Both the position numbers and the translations under genes were made by a program. This document shows positions 1 to 6,424 of a DNA stretch of 8,613 nt, piece by piece (position 1 is the first letter of the stretch; every line of letters begins with the position of its first letter). Source of the stretch: an uncultured Clostridia bacterium (GTDB lineage Bacteria > Bacillota > Clostridia > Christensenellales > UBA3700); assembly GCA_947176975.1 (NCBI GenBank), contig CAMWSW010000037.1:1-8613 (forward strand). Direction: 5' to 3'. The notes under the pieces are model-generated. The model did not search any database. It was not told the origin of the DNA and saw only the letters and a list, made by a program, of their open reading frames with translations.

Positions 1-34
1 AAATCAAGAATATAAAGTTAAACCAAAAAACTGC

Positions 35-52
35 TTATATAATATTATATAA
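35..52. repeat. Perfect 18-bp AT-only palindrome upstream of the rplU promoter
   Basis: Bases 35-43 are the exact reverse complement of 44-52, and every base is A or T. The palindrome lies in an AT-rich stretch that ends just before the -35 box at 70. The part next to the -35 box (about 49-69) could act as an UP element that binds the RNA polymerase alpha subunit, as at many strong ribosomal-protein promoters. It could also be a chance product of base composition. No coding sequence is visible in the first 100 bases. Confidence 0.35.
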
Positions 53-69
53 TTATTAAGTTATTTTTG

Positions 70-99
70 TTGACAAGAGAACGCAAATTATGATAACAT
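70..99 (+). promoter_or_regulatory. Sigma-A type promoter of the rplU operon
   Basis: A perfect -35 hexamer TTGACA (70-75) is followed after 18 bases by TAACAT (94-99). The TG at 91-92 gives an extended -10 of the form TGnTAnnnT. A start about 7 bases downstream, near 105-107, would begin the transcript at the first base of the structured leader. The hexamer GATAAC (92-97, 16-base spacer) is an alternative -10. The AT-rich upstream stretch would strengthen the promoter. Confidence 0.65.
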
Positions 100-104
100 A
101 CACA

Positions 105-174
105 CTGAGCCGCATGAGTAGGGTCCGAAAAGTGTCGTAGACCACCCGTTTCAGCGAGACTGGTAAGAGGAGGT
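105..174 (+). promoter_or_regulatory. Ribosomal protein L21 leader (cis-regulatory RNA)
   Basis: The 70-odd bases between the promoter and the rplU Shine-Dalgarno are GC-richer and more structured than the surrounding intergenic DNA, and in composition and position they resemble the Firmicutes L21 leader family. One hairpin can be drawn by eye: GGTCCGA (122-128) pairs with TCG (135-137) and GACC (140-143), with a 2-base bulge. A second short one is CAG (152-154) with CTG (160-162). ACCA (141-144) could instead pair with TGGT (161-164), which would break both. No U-tract follows, so control would more likely act on ribosome access to the site at 168-173 than by termination. Autoregulation by L21 or a ribosomal precursor is inferred. 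The assignment is by recognition, without a covariance search. Confidence 0.6.
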
Positions 175-179
175 ATTCA

Positions 180-485
180 ATGTACGCAATAGTTTTGACA
201 GGTGGCAAACAATACAAGGTAGCCAAGGACGAAATCATCAAAGTCGAGAAAATCGACAAAGAGATTGGCGAAAAGGTAGAACTTGACGTTGTTATGCTCA
301 ACGATGACGGCAAAATCGCTTGTGGCAAGGAAGTAGCAAATTCCAAGGTAGTTGCCGAAGTGGTCGCTCAGGACAAAGCAAAGAAAATCGTTGTTTTCAA
401 GTATAAGTCCAAGAAGAACGAGCGTAAGCGTCAAGGTCACAGACAACCCTTTACTGCGTTGAAGATAGCAGAAATCAAGGCGTAA
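180..485 (+). CDS. rplU: 50S ribosomal protein L21
   Basis: L21 binds 23S rRNA in the large ribosomal subunit. The 101-residue product has the usual bacterial length. It opens with the family start MYAIVLTGGKQYKV and has the basic signature KYKSKKNERKRQGHRQPFT near residues 74-92, which contacts rRNA. The start is fixed by AGGAGG at 168-173, six bases before the ATG, and by homology starting at residue 1. It is the first gene of the rplU-prp-rpmA operon, downstream of the L21-type leader. Its TAA shares one base with the ATG of prp (TAATG), so the two are probably translationally coupled. Confidence 0.97.
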   Translation: MYAIVLTGGKQYKVAKDEIIKVEKIDKEIGEKVELDVVMLNDDGKIACGKEVANSKVVAEVVAQDKAKKIVVFKYKSKKNERKRQGHRQPFTALKIAEIKA

Positions 486-814
486 TGACCAAGGTATTCG
501 TAACAAAACAAAACAACAGCATTGTTGAGATAGAGTGCGAGGGACACACCGGCTACGGAGTGCAAGGAGAAGATATAGTATGCTCCGCCCTTTCGTCAAT
601 AGTACAGACGGCGGTTTTGGGACTCTTCAGCGTAGCAGGCGTCAACTTGGATTACAAGACTGACGACAAAAGAGGTTATCTCAAAGCTACTCTTCCAAAA
701 AATCTCGACAAGGCGACAAGGCACGACTGCGACGTTATACTCAATACGATGATGTTGGGAATAGCAGATTTGCACGAAGGCTTTTCTGATTTTATAGAAT
801 TGGAGGTAAAATAA
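485..814 (+). CDS. prp: Ribosomal-processing cysteine protease Prp (YsxB/DUF464 family)
   Basis: Prp removes the N-terminal extension of ribosomal protein L27 in Firmicutes and relatives, a step needed before L27 can sit correctly at the peptidyl-transferase centre. The 109-residue product has the family's His-Cys pair: H21 in EGHTGYG and C33 in EDIVCSALSS, equivalent to H22 and C34 of the Staphylococcus aureus enzyme. It starts at the ATG that overlaps the rplU stop by one base. Its end carries the rpmA ribosome-binding site (GGAGG, 802-806), and its stop lies one base before the rpmA ATG. Lying between rplU and rpmA is the standard position for this gene, and its predicted substrate is encoded next door. 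Confidence 0.95.
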   Translation: MTKVFVTKQNNSIVEIECEGHTGYGVQGEDIVCSALSSIVQTAVLGLFSVAGVNLDYKTDDKRGYLKATLPKNLDKATRHDCDVILNTMMLGIADLHEGFSDFIELEVK

Positions 815-815
815 T

Positions 816-1097
816 ATGTTTATAAATATTCAGCTCTTCGCTCACAAGAAAGGTGTAGGTAGCTCCAGAAACGGCAGAGACTCCGAATCAAAGAGACTTG
901 GACCAAAGAGATCCGACGGTCAATTCGTTTTGGCAGGCAATATTTTGGTTAGACAAAGAGGCACCAAGTTCCACGTCGGCAACAACGTTGGTATCGGCAA
1001 GGACGACACCCTCTACGCGCTTATCGACGGCGTAGTAAAATTCGAGCGCAAAGGCAAAGATAAAAAGCAAGTAAGCGTTTACGCAAAAGAAGTTTAA
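816..1097 (+). CDS. rpmA: 50S ribosomal protein L27, with a Prp-cleavable N-terminal extension
   Basis: L27 belongs to the large subunit, and its N-terminal tail reaches the peptidyl-transferase centre. The 93-residue product carries the family core HKKGVGSSRNGRDSESKRLG followed by the conserved DGQFVLAGNILVRQRGTKFH. It begins with the extension MFINIQLFA, which matches the Firmicutes Prp site (consensus close to LQFFA before the cut), so mature L27 should start at H10. The start follows GGAGG at 802-806 with a nine-base gap. It is the last gene of its operon: a terminator begins two bases after the stop. The obg gene that commonly follows rpmA is not here. Confidence 0.97.
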   Translation: MFINIQLFAHKKGVGSSRNGRDSESKRLGPKRSDGQFVLAGNILVRQRGTKFHVGNNVGIGKDDTLYALIDGVVKFERKGKDKKQVSVYAKEV

Positions 1098-1098
1098 T

Positions 1099-1129
1099 AA
1101 AAAGCCACTCAAACGAGTGGCTTTTTTTT
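1099..1129 (+). terminator. Rho-independent terminator of rplU-prp-rpmA, probably bidirectional
   Basis: A perfect 10-bp stem, AAAGCCACTC (1101-1110) with GAGTGGCTTT (1115-1124), closes a four-base AAAC loop. It runs into eight T (1122-1129) on the plus strand. The opposite strand has the same GC core, followed by TTTTTATT (from 1103 downward). The hairpin could therefore also end minus-strand transcripts that leave rng and cross the small gene at 1147-1512. No other hairpin lies at the convergent junction near 1513. Confidence 0.92.
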
Positions 1130-1146
1130 GTTATATAGAGAGAACT

Positions 1147-1512
1147 ATGAAAAATAAAAAATCACCTAGAAGTTTTTTAGATAACGTCTGTACCTATGTT
1201 ACCATTATACTTGGCTCTTTAAGCGGAATTTTATTTGCTTTTAGTATAGTTTGCGCAGTAAATCATAGTTGGACCGAATTTGGAATTTACCTGGCAATTG
1301 CAATCGTTCTCTTAATTATTACTATACCGCTTATGTTTAGAGGCGATATTTATAAATGTCCCAAATGCGGACACGAATTTAAAATCAACCCATATAAATT
1401 ATTTTTTACAAAAGGTATGTTGTGCGATTTAGAAGGTACGCCTACTAAATACGTAAAACTCAAATGCCCAAAATGCCATTCCAAAGATTATTGTAAAAGA
1501 CGTTGGAAATAA
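1147..1512 (+). CDS. Small membrane protein with two TM helices and a C-terminal zinc ribbon, function unknown
   Basis: I do not recognise a named gene. From the ATG at 1147 the product has 121 residues: a basic N-terminus, two hydrophobic helices (about 16-38 and 47-64), then a cytosolic zinc ribbon with C71-P-K-C74-G and C107-P-K-C110. C93 and C116 are extra cysteines. The ribbon halves resemble those of small clostridial hypothetical proteins with CPKCGHEF and KCPKC motifs. An in-frame ATG at 1117 lies inside the rpmA terminator and adds no conserved sequence, so I reject it. The Shine-Dalgarno is weak (GAGAG, 1138-1142) and I see no convincing promoter, so expression may rely on readthrough. 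Third codon positions look AT-richer than in the neighbours, hinting at a lineage-specific or acquired gene. It ends one base from the rng stop, tail to tail. Confidence 0.75.
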   Translation: MKNKKSPRSFLDNVCTYVTIILGSLSGILFAFSIVCAVNHSWTEFGIYLAIAIVLLIITIPLMFRGDIYKCPKCGHEFKINPYKLFFTKGMLCDLEGTPTKYVKLKCPKCHSKDYCKRRWK

Positions 1513-1513
1513 A

Positions 1514-3004
1514 TCAATACAACATCTTTGCCTTGTCGGGCAAGTCTAGTATTGCGCCGTGCAAGACTTTGATATCGATCTTCTCGATATGCATTCTGTC
1601 GTCGGGAGTGAGATAAATTCTCTTATCGCGCCACTCTCCTGCGCATTCCTTTTCCAATAATCTGTATGCAAAAATTTTATTGAATACGCTTGGCGCAACG
1701 GTGGCAAGCACAGCTTTGTTGTCATCGCAAGCAAAGACTTCGTTGAGCTTATTCTTGAGATGACCTGCCATCACCTCGTCAGACAGGACGTACGCGTTGC
1801 CCTCGCAATACGGACACGTCTGCAACATTACGCTCTCAAGCATACTTCTCGTCTTCTTACGCGTCAGCTCTACAAGTCCCAAAGGCGTCATACCTATTAG
1901 CGACGTTTTTGTTCTGTCTAAAGCAAGCGCTTCTTGCAAGACTTCAAGCACCTTTTGATTATGCTCGGGATTGTCCATATCAATGAAGTCTATGACGACT
2001 ATACCGCCTATATTTCGCACGCGGAGTTGACGGGCAATTTCCCTTGCGGCAATGCAGTTGGTCTCGAATACCGTCTGCTCCAAATTCTTTTCCCCCACGT
2101 ATTTGCCCGTGTTGACGTCAATGACTGTCAAAGCTTCCGTTCGGTCAATTATGAGGTACGCGCCGTTGGCAAGTATGACTTTGCGTTGCAAAAGTCCTTC
2201 AATCTGCTTGGTCAAGCCAAACTTCTTTTGCATACTCTCCTTACCGTCGTACAACACGAATAGGTCGGGTTTCTTTTCGTTGAGCGCAGAAAAAGCAACT
2301 TTGAATTCTTCAAGCAATTTCCTATCGTTGATTATTATATGGTCGACGTCGTCGCGAAGCATATCTCTCACTGCTCTGATAGCTACGCCCTCTTCTTTGT
2401 ATATCAGCGCCCCCGCAGGCTTCGTCATATTTGCTTCCTTTATCTTTTGCCACTTGGCGACGAGTTCTTGTATCTCTTCTTGGATTTCTTCTTTGCTGCA
2501 ATCGACGGACTGCGTACGTAGAATTATTCCGTACCCCTCGGGTTTAATTCCGTTGACAAAATCGACGAGTTCTTGCTTGACAGCTTCGTCGGTAATCTTA
2601 CGGCTTACGCCCACGTAATCAATCTGCGGCATAAGCACGACGGAGCGTCCCGGCAAAGTTACGTTCATCGTAATTCTTGCGCCCTTTGATCCGAATTGTT
2701 CTTTGGTGACTTGGCAGAGAATCGTATCGCCCGCTTTAAGATTGAGTTTTTTATCCGTGACGTCCTTAAGGATTTCGCCGTACTCGAGGGTGTCGCCCGC
2801 ATATAAGAATGCGTTGCGCTCCAAGCCGATATTTACAAAAGCCGCTTGCATACCGTTGAGCACGTTTTGCACTTTGCCTTTGTAGATATTGCCCACCAAT
2901 CTCGTCATATTCTTGCGCTCTACCCAAAATTCAACGAGTTCGCCGTCAGACACGATACTCACTTGCGTATCACTTGGATTTACGCTTATCAAAATATCTT
3001 TCAT
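1514..3004 (-). CDS. rng: Ribonuclease G (RNase E/G family)
   Basis: This endoribonuclease cuts single-stranded AU-rich RNA and acts in rRNA 5'-end maturation and mRNA decay. The 496-residue product is close to the length of E. coli RNase G (489) and lacks the long C-terminal scaffold of RNase E. In order it shows an S1 RNA-binding domain (about 38-120, with GNIYKGKVQNVLNGMQAAFV), the catalytic magnesium-binding aspartates near D296 (TVIDVNTG) and D339 (VVIDFIDM), and the zinc-link motif CPYCEG near 397-402, which holds the dimer together. The start overlaps the upstream DUF2344 stop by four bases (ATGA), with GGAGG at 3015-3019 on the minus strand ten bases before it. It is the last gene of the minus-strand operon and converges on the small zinc-ribbon gene. 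No terminator lies directly after it. Confidence 0.95.
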   Translation of the reverse strand: MKDILISVNPSDTQVSIVSDGELVEFWVERKNMTRLVGNIYKGKVQNVLNGMQAAFVNIGLERNAFLYAGDTLEYGEILKDVTDKKLNLKAGDTILCQVTKEQFGSKGARITMNVTLPGRSVVLMPQIDYVGVSRKITDEAVKQELVDFVNGIKPEGYGIILRTQSVDCSKEEIQEEIQELVAKWQKIKEANMTKPAGALIYKEEGVAIRAVRDMLRDDVDHIIINDRKLLEEFKVAFSALNEKKPDLFVLYDGKESMQKKFGLTKQIEGLLQRKVILANGAYLIIDRTEALTVIDVNTGKYVGEKNLEQTVFETNCIAAREIARQLRVRNIGGIVVIDFIDMDNPEHNQKVLEVLQEALALDRTKTSLIGMTPLGLVELTRKKTRSMLESVMLQTCPYCEGNAYVLSDEVMAGHLKNKLNEVFACDDNKAVLATVAPSVFNKIFAYRLLEKECAGEWRDKRIYLTPDDRMHIEKIDIKVLHGAILDLPDKAKMLY

Positions 3005-3648
3005 TTAAGCAATTCCTCCACGTCGATAAAATTCCCCTCTTCGCCAACCAATTGCGAAATGCGGCAAATATCGTTGATTTTGATATCCACTTCGTATTTC
3101 TCATTGAGATGATTGACTACACTGTCTGCGCGCAAATTAGCATTGCCGCTTGCAAGACGCATATACAGCTTATTATTCTCCACTCGCAAACCGTATATCA
3201 ACGGAGCGACGTCCTTTTCCACAGCTTGTCCTTTTTTGCTTGTGGATATGATATAACTTTGACAATTTGCAATATTTTCAATCTCTTTAGGCAAATTACC
3301 ATTGCATACCGCCACGTAATCGCTTGCCGTTACAATCGCAGCCAAGTTAGGATTCTTATCTTTATAAAAACTCGCTACCGCGCGCATACCCGTAGGCATT
3401 GACGCGTTGTATCTCACGAGCATTTCGTCCTTGTCGATACCGTTGCATTCGACGGCAAAATACTCTGCGACAGACTGCACTCCAAGCGGCACGGGCGTGG
3501 TAGTATACGTCAACATATGCGGTACGTAGCCTTGAGAATACTTGACGTCTACGCCGGCTCTCTTGAGTCCTCTTTGCAATACGCGCAAGATATCTTTGTG
3601 CGAAACGTAACTCACGTCGTCTACTTTGAAATGCTTGAGTATTATCAT
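3001..3648 (-). CDS. TIGR03936/DUF2344 family radical SAM-associated protein
   Basis: The function of this family is not established to my knowledge. Members occur either as a separate protein or fused to the C-terminus of the TIGR03960 radical SAM protein, and usually lie near rng. The 215-residue product shows the family's N-terminal pattern: YVSHKDILRVLQRGLKRAG (about 13-31), then SQGYVPHMLTY and the PLGVQSVAEYF segment. I start it at the ATG at 3648, not the in-frame GTG at 3657. GAGGTG (3660 to 3655, minus strand) is a good ribosome-binding site six bases before the ATG, and the GTG is part of it. This start also gives a four-base ATGA overlap with the upstream gene, the same arrangement as the junction with rng. 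No catalytic motif is visible, so a substrate-binding or partner role is inferred. Confidence 0.88.
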   Translation of the reverse strand: MIILKHFKVDDVSYVSHKDILRVLQRGLKRAGVDVKYSQGYVPHMLTYTTTPVPLGVQSVAEYFAVECNGIDKDEMLVRYNASMPTGMRAVASFYKDKNPNLAAIVTASDYVAVCNGNLPKEIENIANCQSYIISTSKKGQAVEKDVAPLIYGLRVENNKLYMRLASGNANLRADSVVNHLNEKYEVDIKINDICRISQLVGEEGNFIDVEELLK

Positions 3649-5390
3649 ATGCGACACCTCTCAAGTCTATTTGCTCCGCAACCGTTGCACTTCTTGAGAC
3701 AGTTGGGCGTACACTTACCTTCGTACGCTTTGTGCCTTTCTTTGAGAAGATAGGACTTCGTCACGCCGTTGTCGATGATATCCCACGGCAATTCCTCATC
3801 TTCGTCAAATCCGTCCAAAAACTTTTGATAATTCACTCCGCTGAGCTCAAAAGCTTTGAGCCACTTGTCATAATCAAAATTCTCGCTCCAAGAATCGAAT
3901 ACGCATCCAAGTTCATACGCTTTGACGATAGCCTTTGCAAGCGATTTGTCACCCCTTGCAAATATTGCCTCAATAATTGAAGACTCCGCGCCGTGCCAAG
4001 AGTATTTGACGTTTTTCAAGCGCAACTTTTCTCTCATAAAGGCTTGCTTATCAAGCATTTCCTGCATACTTATTTGTCGCTCCCATTGGAATGGCGTAAG
4101 AGGTTTTGGTATGAATATCGAAGTTGAGACTGTGATATTGAGCAACTTGGAAGTACCGTGCTCGGCGTGCAATTTCTTGATAAGGTGAACTATATCCACT
4201 ATACCTTGCAAGTCCTCTTGCGTCTCCGTAGGTAATCCCATAATGAAATACAGTTTTACGTTCTTGACTCCGTATTTCATAGCTGCCGTCAAAGAAGAAA
4301 GTATGTCCTCTTCGTTGATATTCTTATTGATGACGTCGCGCAGTCTCTGCGTGCCCGCCTCGGGCGCAAAGGTCAATGACGCGCCTTGAATCTCTTCGTA
4401 TATCTCGGCTTCAAAACTGTCAAGTCGCAATGATGGCAAAGCCACCTTGACTTTTCGTTTGTCAGCCTCGACTTTTATTCTATCTACAAGTTCCTTGAGT
4501 CCCGAATAATCGCTGGTGCTCAAGCTCAAAAGTCCCAACTCGTCATAGCCGGTGTTGTCCATAAGCTCGCACGCCTGTCTTACCAAGGTGTCAACATTGC
4601 GTTCTCTTATTGGACGGTAATAAAATCCCGCCTGACAAAATCTACATCCGTTGGCGCAGCCTCTGAATAGCTCAACTGACGATCTGTCGTGCACGATATC
4701 GCAATTGGGGACTAGTACCTTGGTGGGATAGTAAGCTTCGTCCAAACTCTTGACAACGGCTCTCTTCGTGGGATTGTTGAGAGACGGAACGTATACGCCG
4801 TCCATCTTGCTTGCCTTGAGCAAAAACTCTTGCTTTGACAGTCCTTGGCTTTTGCACTCCATATGCAGCAGCGTCAATTCTTTGAGATTTTTCTCCCCCT
4901 CTCCGATAAGCACCGCGTCGAAAAACGGAGCAAACGGCATTGGGTTGACTACGCACGGACCGCCGGCAACTATAGGCGGATATTCCTCTCCGCGCTCCTC
5001 GGCATAATAAGGCACGCCCATCAAATCGAGCATATATACTATATTGGTAAACTGCAATTCAAATTGAACGGAAAAACCTATCAGATCAAAGGACTTTGCG
5101 TCGCGCTTCGTTTCAATAGAAAACAAAGGCAAACAATTTTTTCTCAATAGCTCCGCCATATCCAAATCGGGCGCATAACAACGCTCACAAACGATATTCT
5201 GCATATCGTTGAGCATATGATAGAGAATTCGAGTGCCTATATTGCTCATACCCACTTCGTATTTGTCGCTGAAGCACAGCAAGACCCTTTCTTTGCAGGG
5301 CTTGTCCATATCAGGCAAATTGTACTCTCCGCCCACGTAACGCGCAGGCTTTTGTACTTGCAATAAGATGTCCTTTAATTTATCCCACAT
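3645..5390 (-). CDS. TIGR03960 family radical SAM protein with a B12-binding-like N-terminal domain
   Basis: A radical SAM enzyme of unknown reaction. The first ~230 of 581 residues resemble a cobalamin-binding Rossmann domain (DLIGFSVQFELQFTN, then VAGGPCVVNP and DAVLIGEGE). The usual base-off DxHxxG is replaced by SDKYEVGMSNIG, so no axial histidine is evident. The radical SAM core follows, with its 4Fe-4S cysteines C245, C249 and C252 in GCANGCRFC, and then SFAPEAG-like (TFAPEAGTQRLR) and YFIMGLPTET motifs. The C-terminus ends with five cysteines (C560, C564, C568, C571, C579) that may bind a second metal or cluster. It starts 27 bases after the ROK gene with a weak Shine-Dalgarno (GAG about seven bases upstream); family homology supports this Met. 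Its stop overlaps the DUF2344 start (ATGA). In many bacteria the two are one fused protein, so they probably act together. Confidence 0.92.
   Translation of the reverse strand: MWDKLKDILLQVQKPARYVGGEYNLPDMDKPCKERVLLCFSDKYEVGMSNIGTRILYHMLNDMQNIVCERCYAPDLDMAELLRKNCLPLFSIETKRDAKSFDLIGFSVQFELQFTNIVYMLDLMGVPYYAEERGEEYPPIVAGGPCVVNPMPFAPFFDAVLIGEGEKNLKELTLLHMECKSQGLSKQEFLLKASKMDGVYVPSLNNPTKRAVVKSLDEAYYPTKVLVPNCDIVHDRSSVELFRGCANGCRFCQAGFYYRPIRERNVDTLVRQACELMDNTGYDELGLLSLSTSDYSGLKELVDRIKVEADKRKVKVALPSLRLDSFEAEIYEEIQGASLTFAPEAGTQRLRDVINKNINEEDILSSLTAAMKYGVKNVKLYFIMGLPTETQEDLQGIVDIVHLIKKLHAEHGTSKLLNITVSTSIFIPKPLTPFQWERQISMQEMLDKQAFMREKLRLKNVKYSWHGAESSIIEAIFARGDKSLAKAIVKAYELGCVFDSWSENFDYDKWLKAFELSGVNYQKFLDGFDEDEELPWDIIDNGVTKSYLLKERHKAYEGKCTPNCLKKCNGCGANRLERCRI
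3655..3662 (-). promoter_or_regulatory. Ribosome-binding site that fixes the DUF2344 start
   Basis: The minus strand reads GAGAGGTG here, six bases before the ATG at 3648. The last three bases are the GTG that could otherwise be taken as a start nine bases earlier. Because the site would be translated if that GTG were used, the ATG is the better start. Confidence 0.7.
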
Positions 5391-5417
5391 ATATCTACTC
5401 GACTTTATTTGTTTCTC

Positions 5418-6356
5418 TTACATAACTAGTGCGGCTGCGCCCATATATCCCGCGTCGTTGCCAAGGCTTGCGCCTACCACGTCGACGTATGGATAAAAAC
5501 CGTTGTTGTCAATATATTCGTTGAGCAAGTTCTTGACGGGCAGGATGAGTTCCGCGCCCTCGTTGGCAATACCTCCGCCGAGTACGAAAGCTTGCGGATG
5601 AAGTATATTCGTCAAGCCTATCAAGCCGTACGTCACGTAATTTATATATTTTTCGACGACGTTTTTAGCCACGCTGTCGCCCTCTCTTGCGGCAATGAAA
5701 GCCGACTTGCCGCTGATACCGTCTTTGCAAATCTCGGCAAGCAAACTATTGGGATATTGTTCTATCGCAGCAGCAGTTTGCTCCACAAAAGCCTTGGCGG
5801 AAATAAACTCTTCCCAACAGCCTTTGTTCCCGCACGCGCACTTGTCGCCGTCGACCTGTATGCCCATATGTCCCGCCTCCGCGCCTGCGCAGCCAAGCCC
5901 TTCAAAAAGTTTGCCGTCGAGTATTATGCCCGAGCCTACGCCTGTGCCGAGCGTAATAAATACGAGATTCTTGAAATTCTTACCGCTTCCAAAACGCTGT
6001 TCGCCAAGAGCCGCGCAATTTGCGTCGTTGCATACCTTGCATTCCTTGCCCGTCAAGTTTTTGACGTCGCCTGCAAGATCGACGCCCTTCCAATTCAAGT
6101 TGGAGCAAGACATAACGAGACCAGCGCGCGAATTTACGATACCCGGCACGCCTACGCCTATGCCCGAAAGCTCTTTGATATCGAATCCCGCTTCCATGCA
6201 AAGCGAATTGATATTGTTTATCATATCAAGCAATATAGCGTCGTAGCCTCTTTCCTTTTGCGTCCTATAAGTCATAGAGGACAACACGTTGCCGAAATCA
6301 TCAACAATTCCCATTTTGGTATTCTTACCGCCAATATCCACACCTGCGTAATACAT
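5418..6356 (-). CDS. ROK family sugar kinase, probable glucokinase (GlcK-like)
   Basis: It probably phosphorylates glucose or a related hexose with ATP in the cytosol. The 312-residue product has the ROK layout: a phosphate-binding loop near the start (D7-I-G-G with KMG), the catalytic base D111 in NDANCAALGE, a second phosphate motif FITLGTGVGSGI (about 133-144), and the zinc site made by H163 (EAGHMGI) with C173, C175 and C180 in CACGNKGCWEEF. A third glycine-rich segment, FVLGGGIANEG, lies near the end. No N-terminal helix-turn-helix is present, so this is a kinase and not a ROK repressor. Substrate cannot be fixed from sequence; N-acetylmannosamine kinase or fructokinase are alternatives. 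GAGGG (6364-6368, minus strand) precedes the ATG by seven bases. It is the first gene of the operon that reads through to rng. Confidence 0.93.
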   Translation of the reverse strand: MYYAGVDIGGKNTKMGIVDDFGNVLSSMTYRTQKERGYDAILLDMINNINSLCMEAGFDIKELSGIGVGVPGIVNSRAGLVMSCSNLNWKGVDLAGDVKNLTGKECKVCNDANCAALGEQRFGSGKNFKNLVFITLGTGVGSGIILDGKLFEGLGCAGAEAGHMGIQVDGDKCACGNKGCWEEFISAKAFVEQTAAAIEQYPNSLLAEICKDGISGKSAFIAAREGDSVAKNVVEKYINYVTYGLIGLTNILHPQAFVLGGGIANEGAELILPVKNLLNEYIDNNGFYPYVDVVGASLGNDAGYMGAAALVM

Positions 6357-6395
6357 ATACTACCCTCTGTTTTATTAAATAATTATACAATTTAT

Positions 6396-6424
6396 ATTAT
6401 AACAAAAATACCCTGCTTTTGCAA
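6396..6424 (-). promoter_or_regulatory. Promoter of the ROK-radical SAM-DUF2344-rng operon
   Basis: On the minus strand TTGCAA (6424 to 6419) is followed after exactly 17 bases by a perfect TATAAT (6401 to 6396), giving a predicted start near 6389 and an untranslated leader of about 33 bases. The -35 box lies in the loop and inner stem of the preceding terminator, so the two elements overlap. A second TATAAT (6387 to 6382) has no matching -35. Confidence 0.6.

Noticed and set aside
177..599. 140-codon minus-strand open frame across rplU and prp
   Set aside because: It is antisense to two unmistakable genes and its translation is Leu/Phe-rich with no domain.
1117..1146. Ten extra N-terminal codons for the zinc-ribbon protein
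   Set aside because: The upstream ATG lies within the rpmA terminator hairpin, has no ribosome-binding site, and the added residues look unrelated to the basic N-terminus that follows.
2052..2618. 188-codon plus-strand open frame opposite rng
   Set aside because: It overlaps the conserved RNase G coding region, and the low-complexity Ser/Leu-rich translation is typical of a shadow frame.
3649..3657. GTG start for the DUF2344 protein, three codons upstream
   Set aside because: The GTG is part of the GAGGTG ribosome-binding site for the ATG at 3648, and that ATG gives the same ATGA overlap as the next junction.
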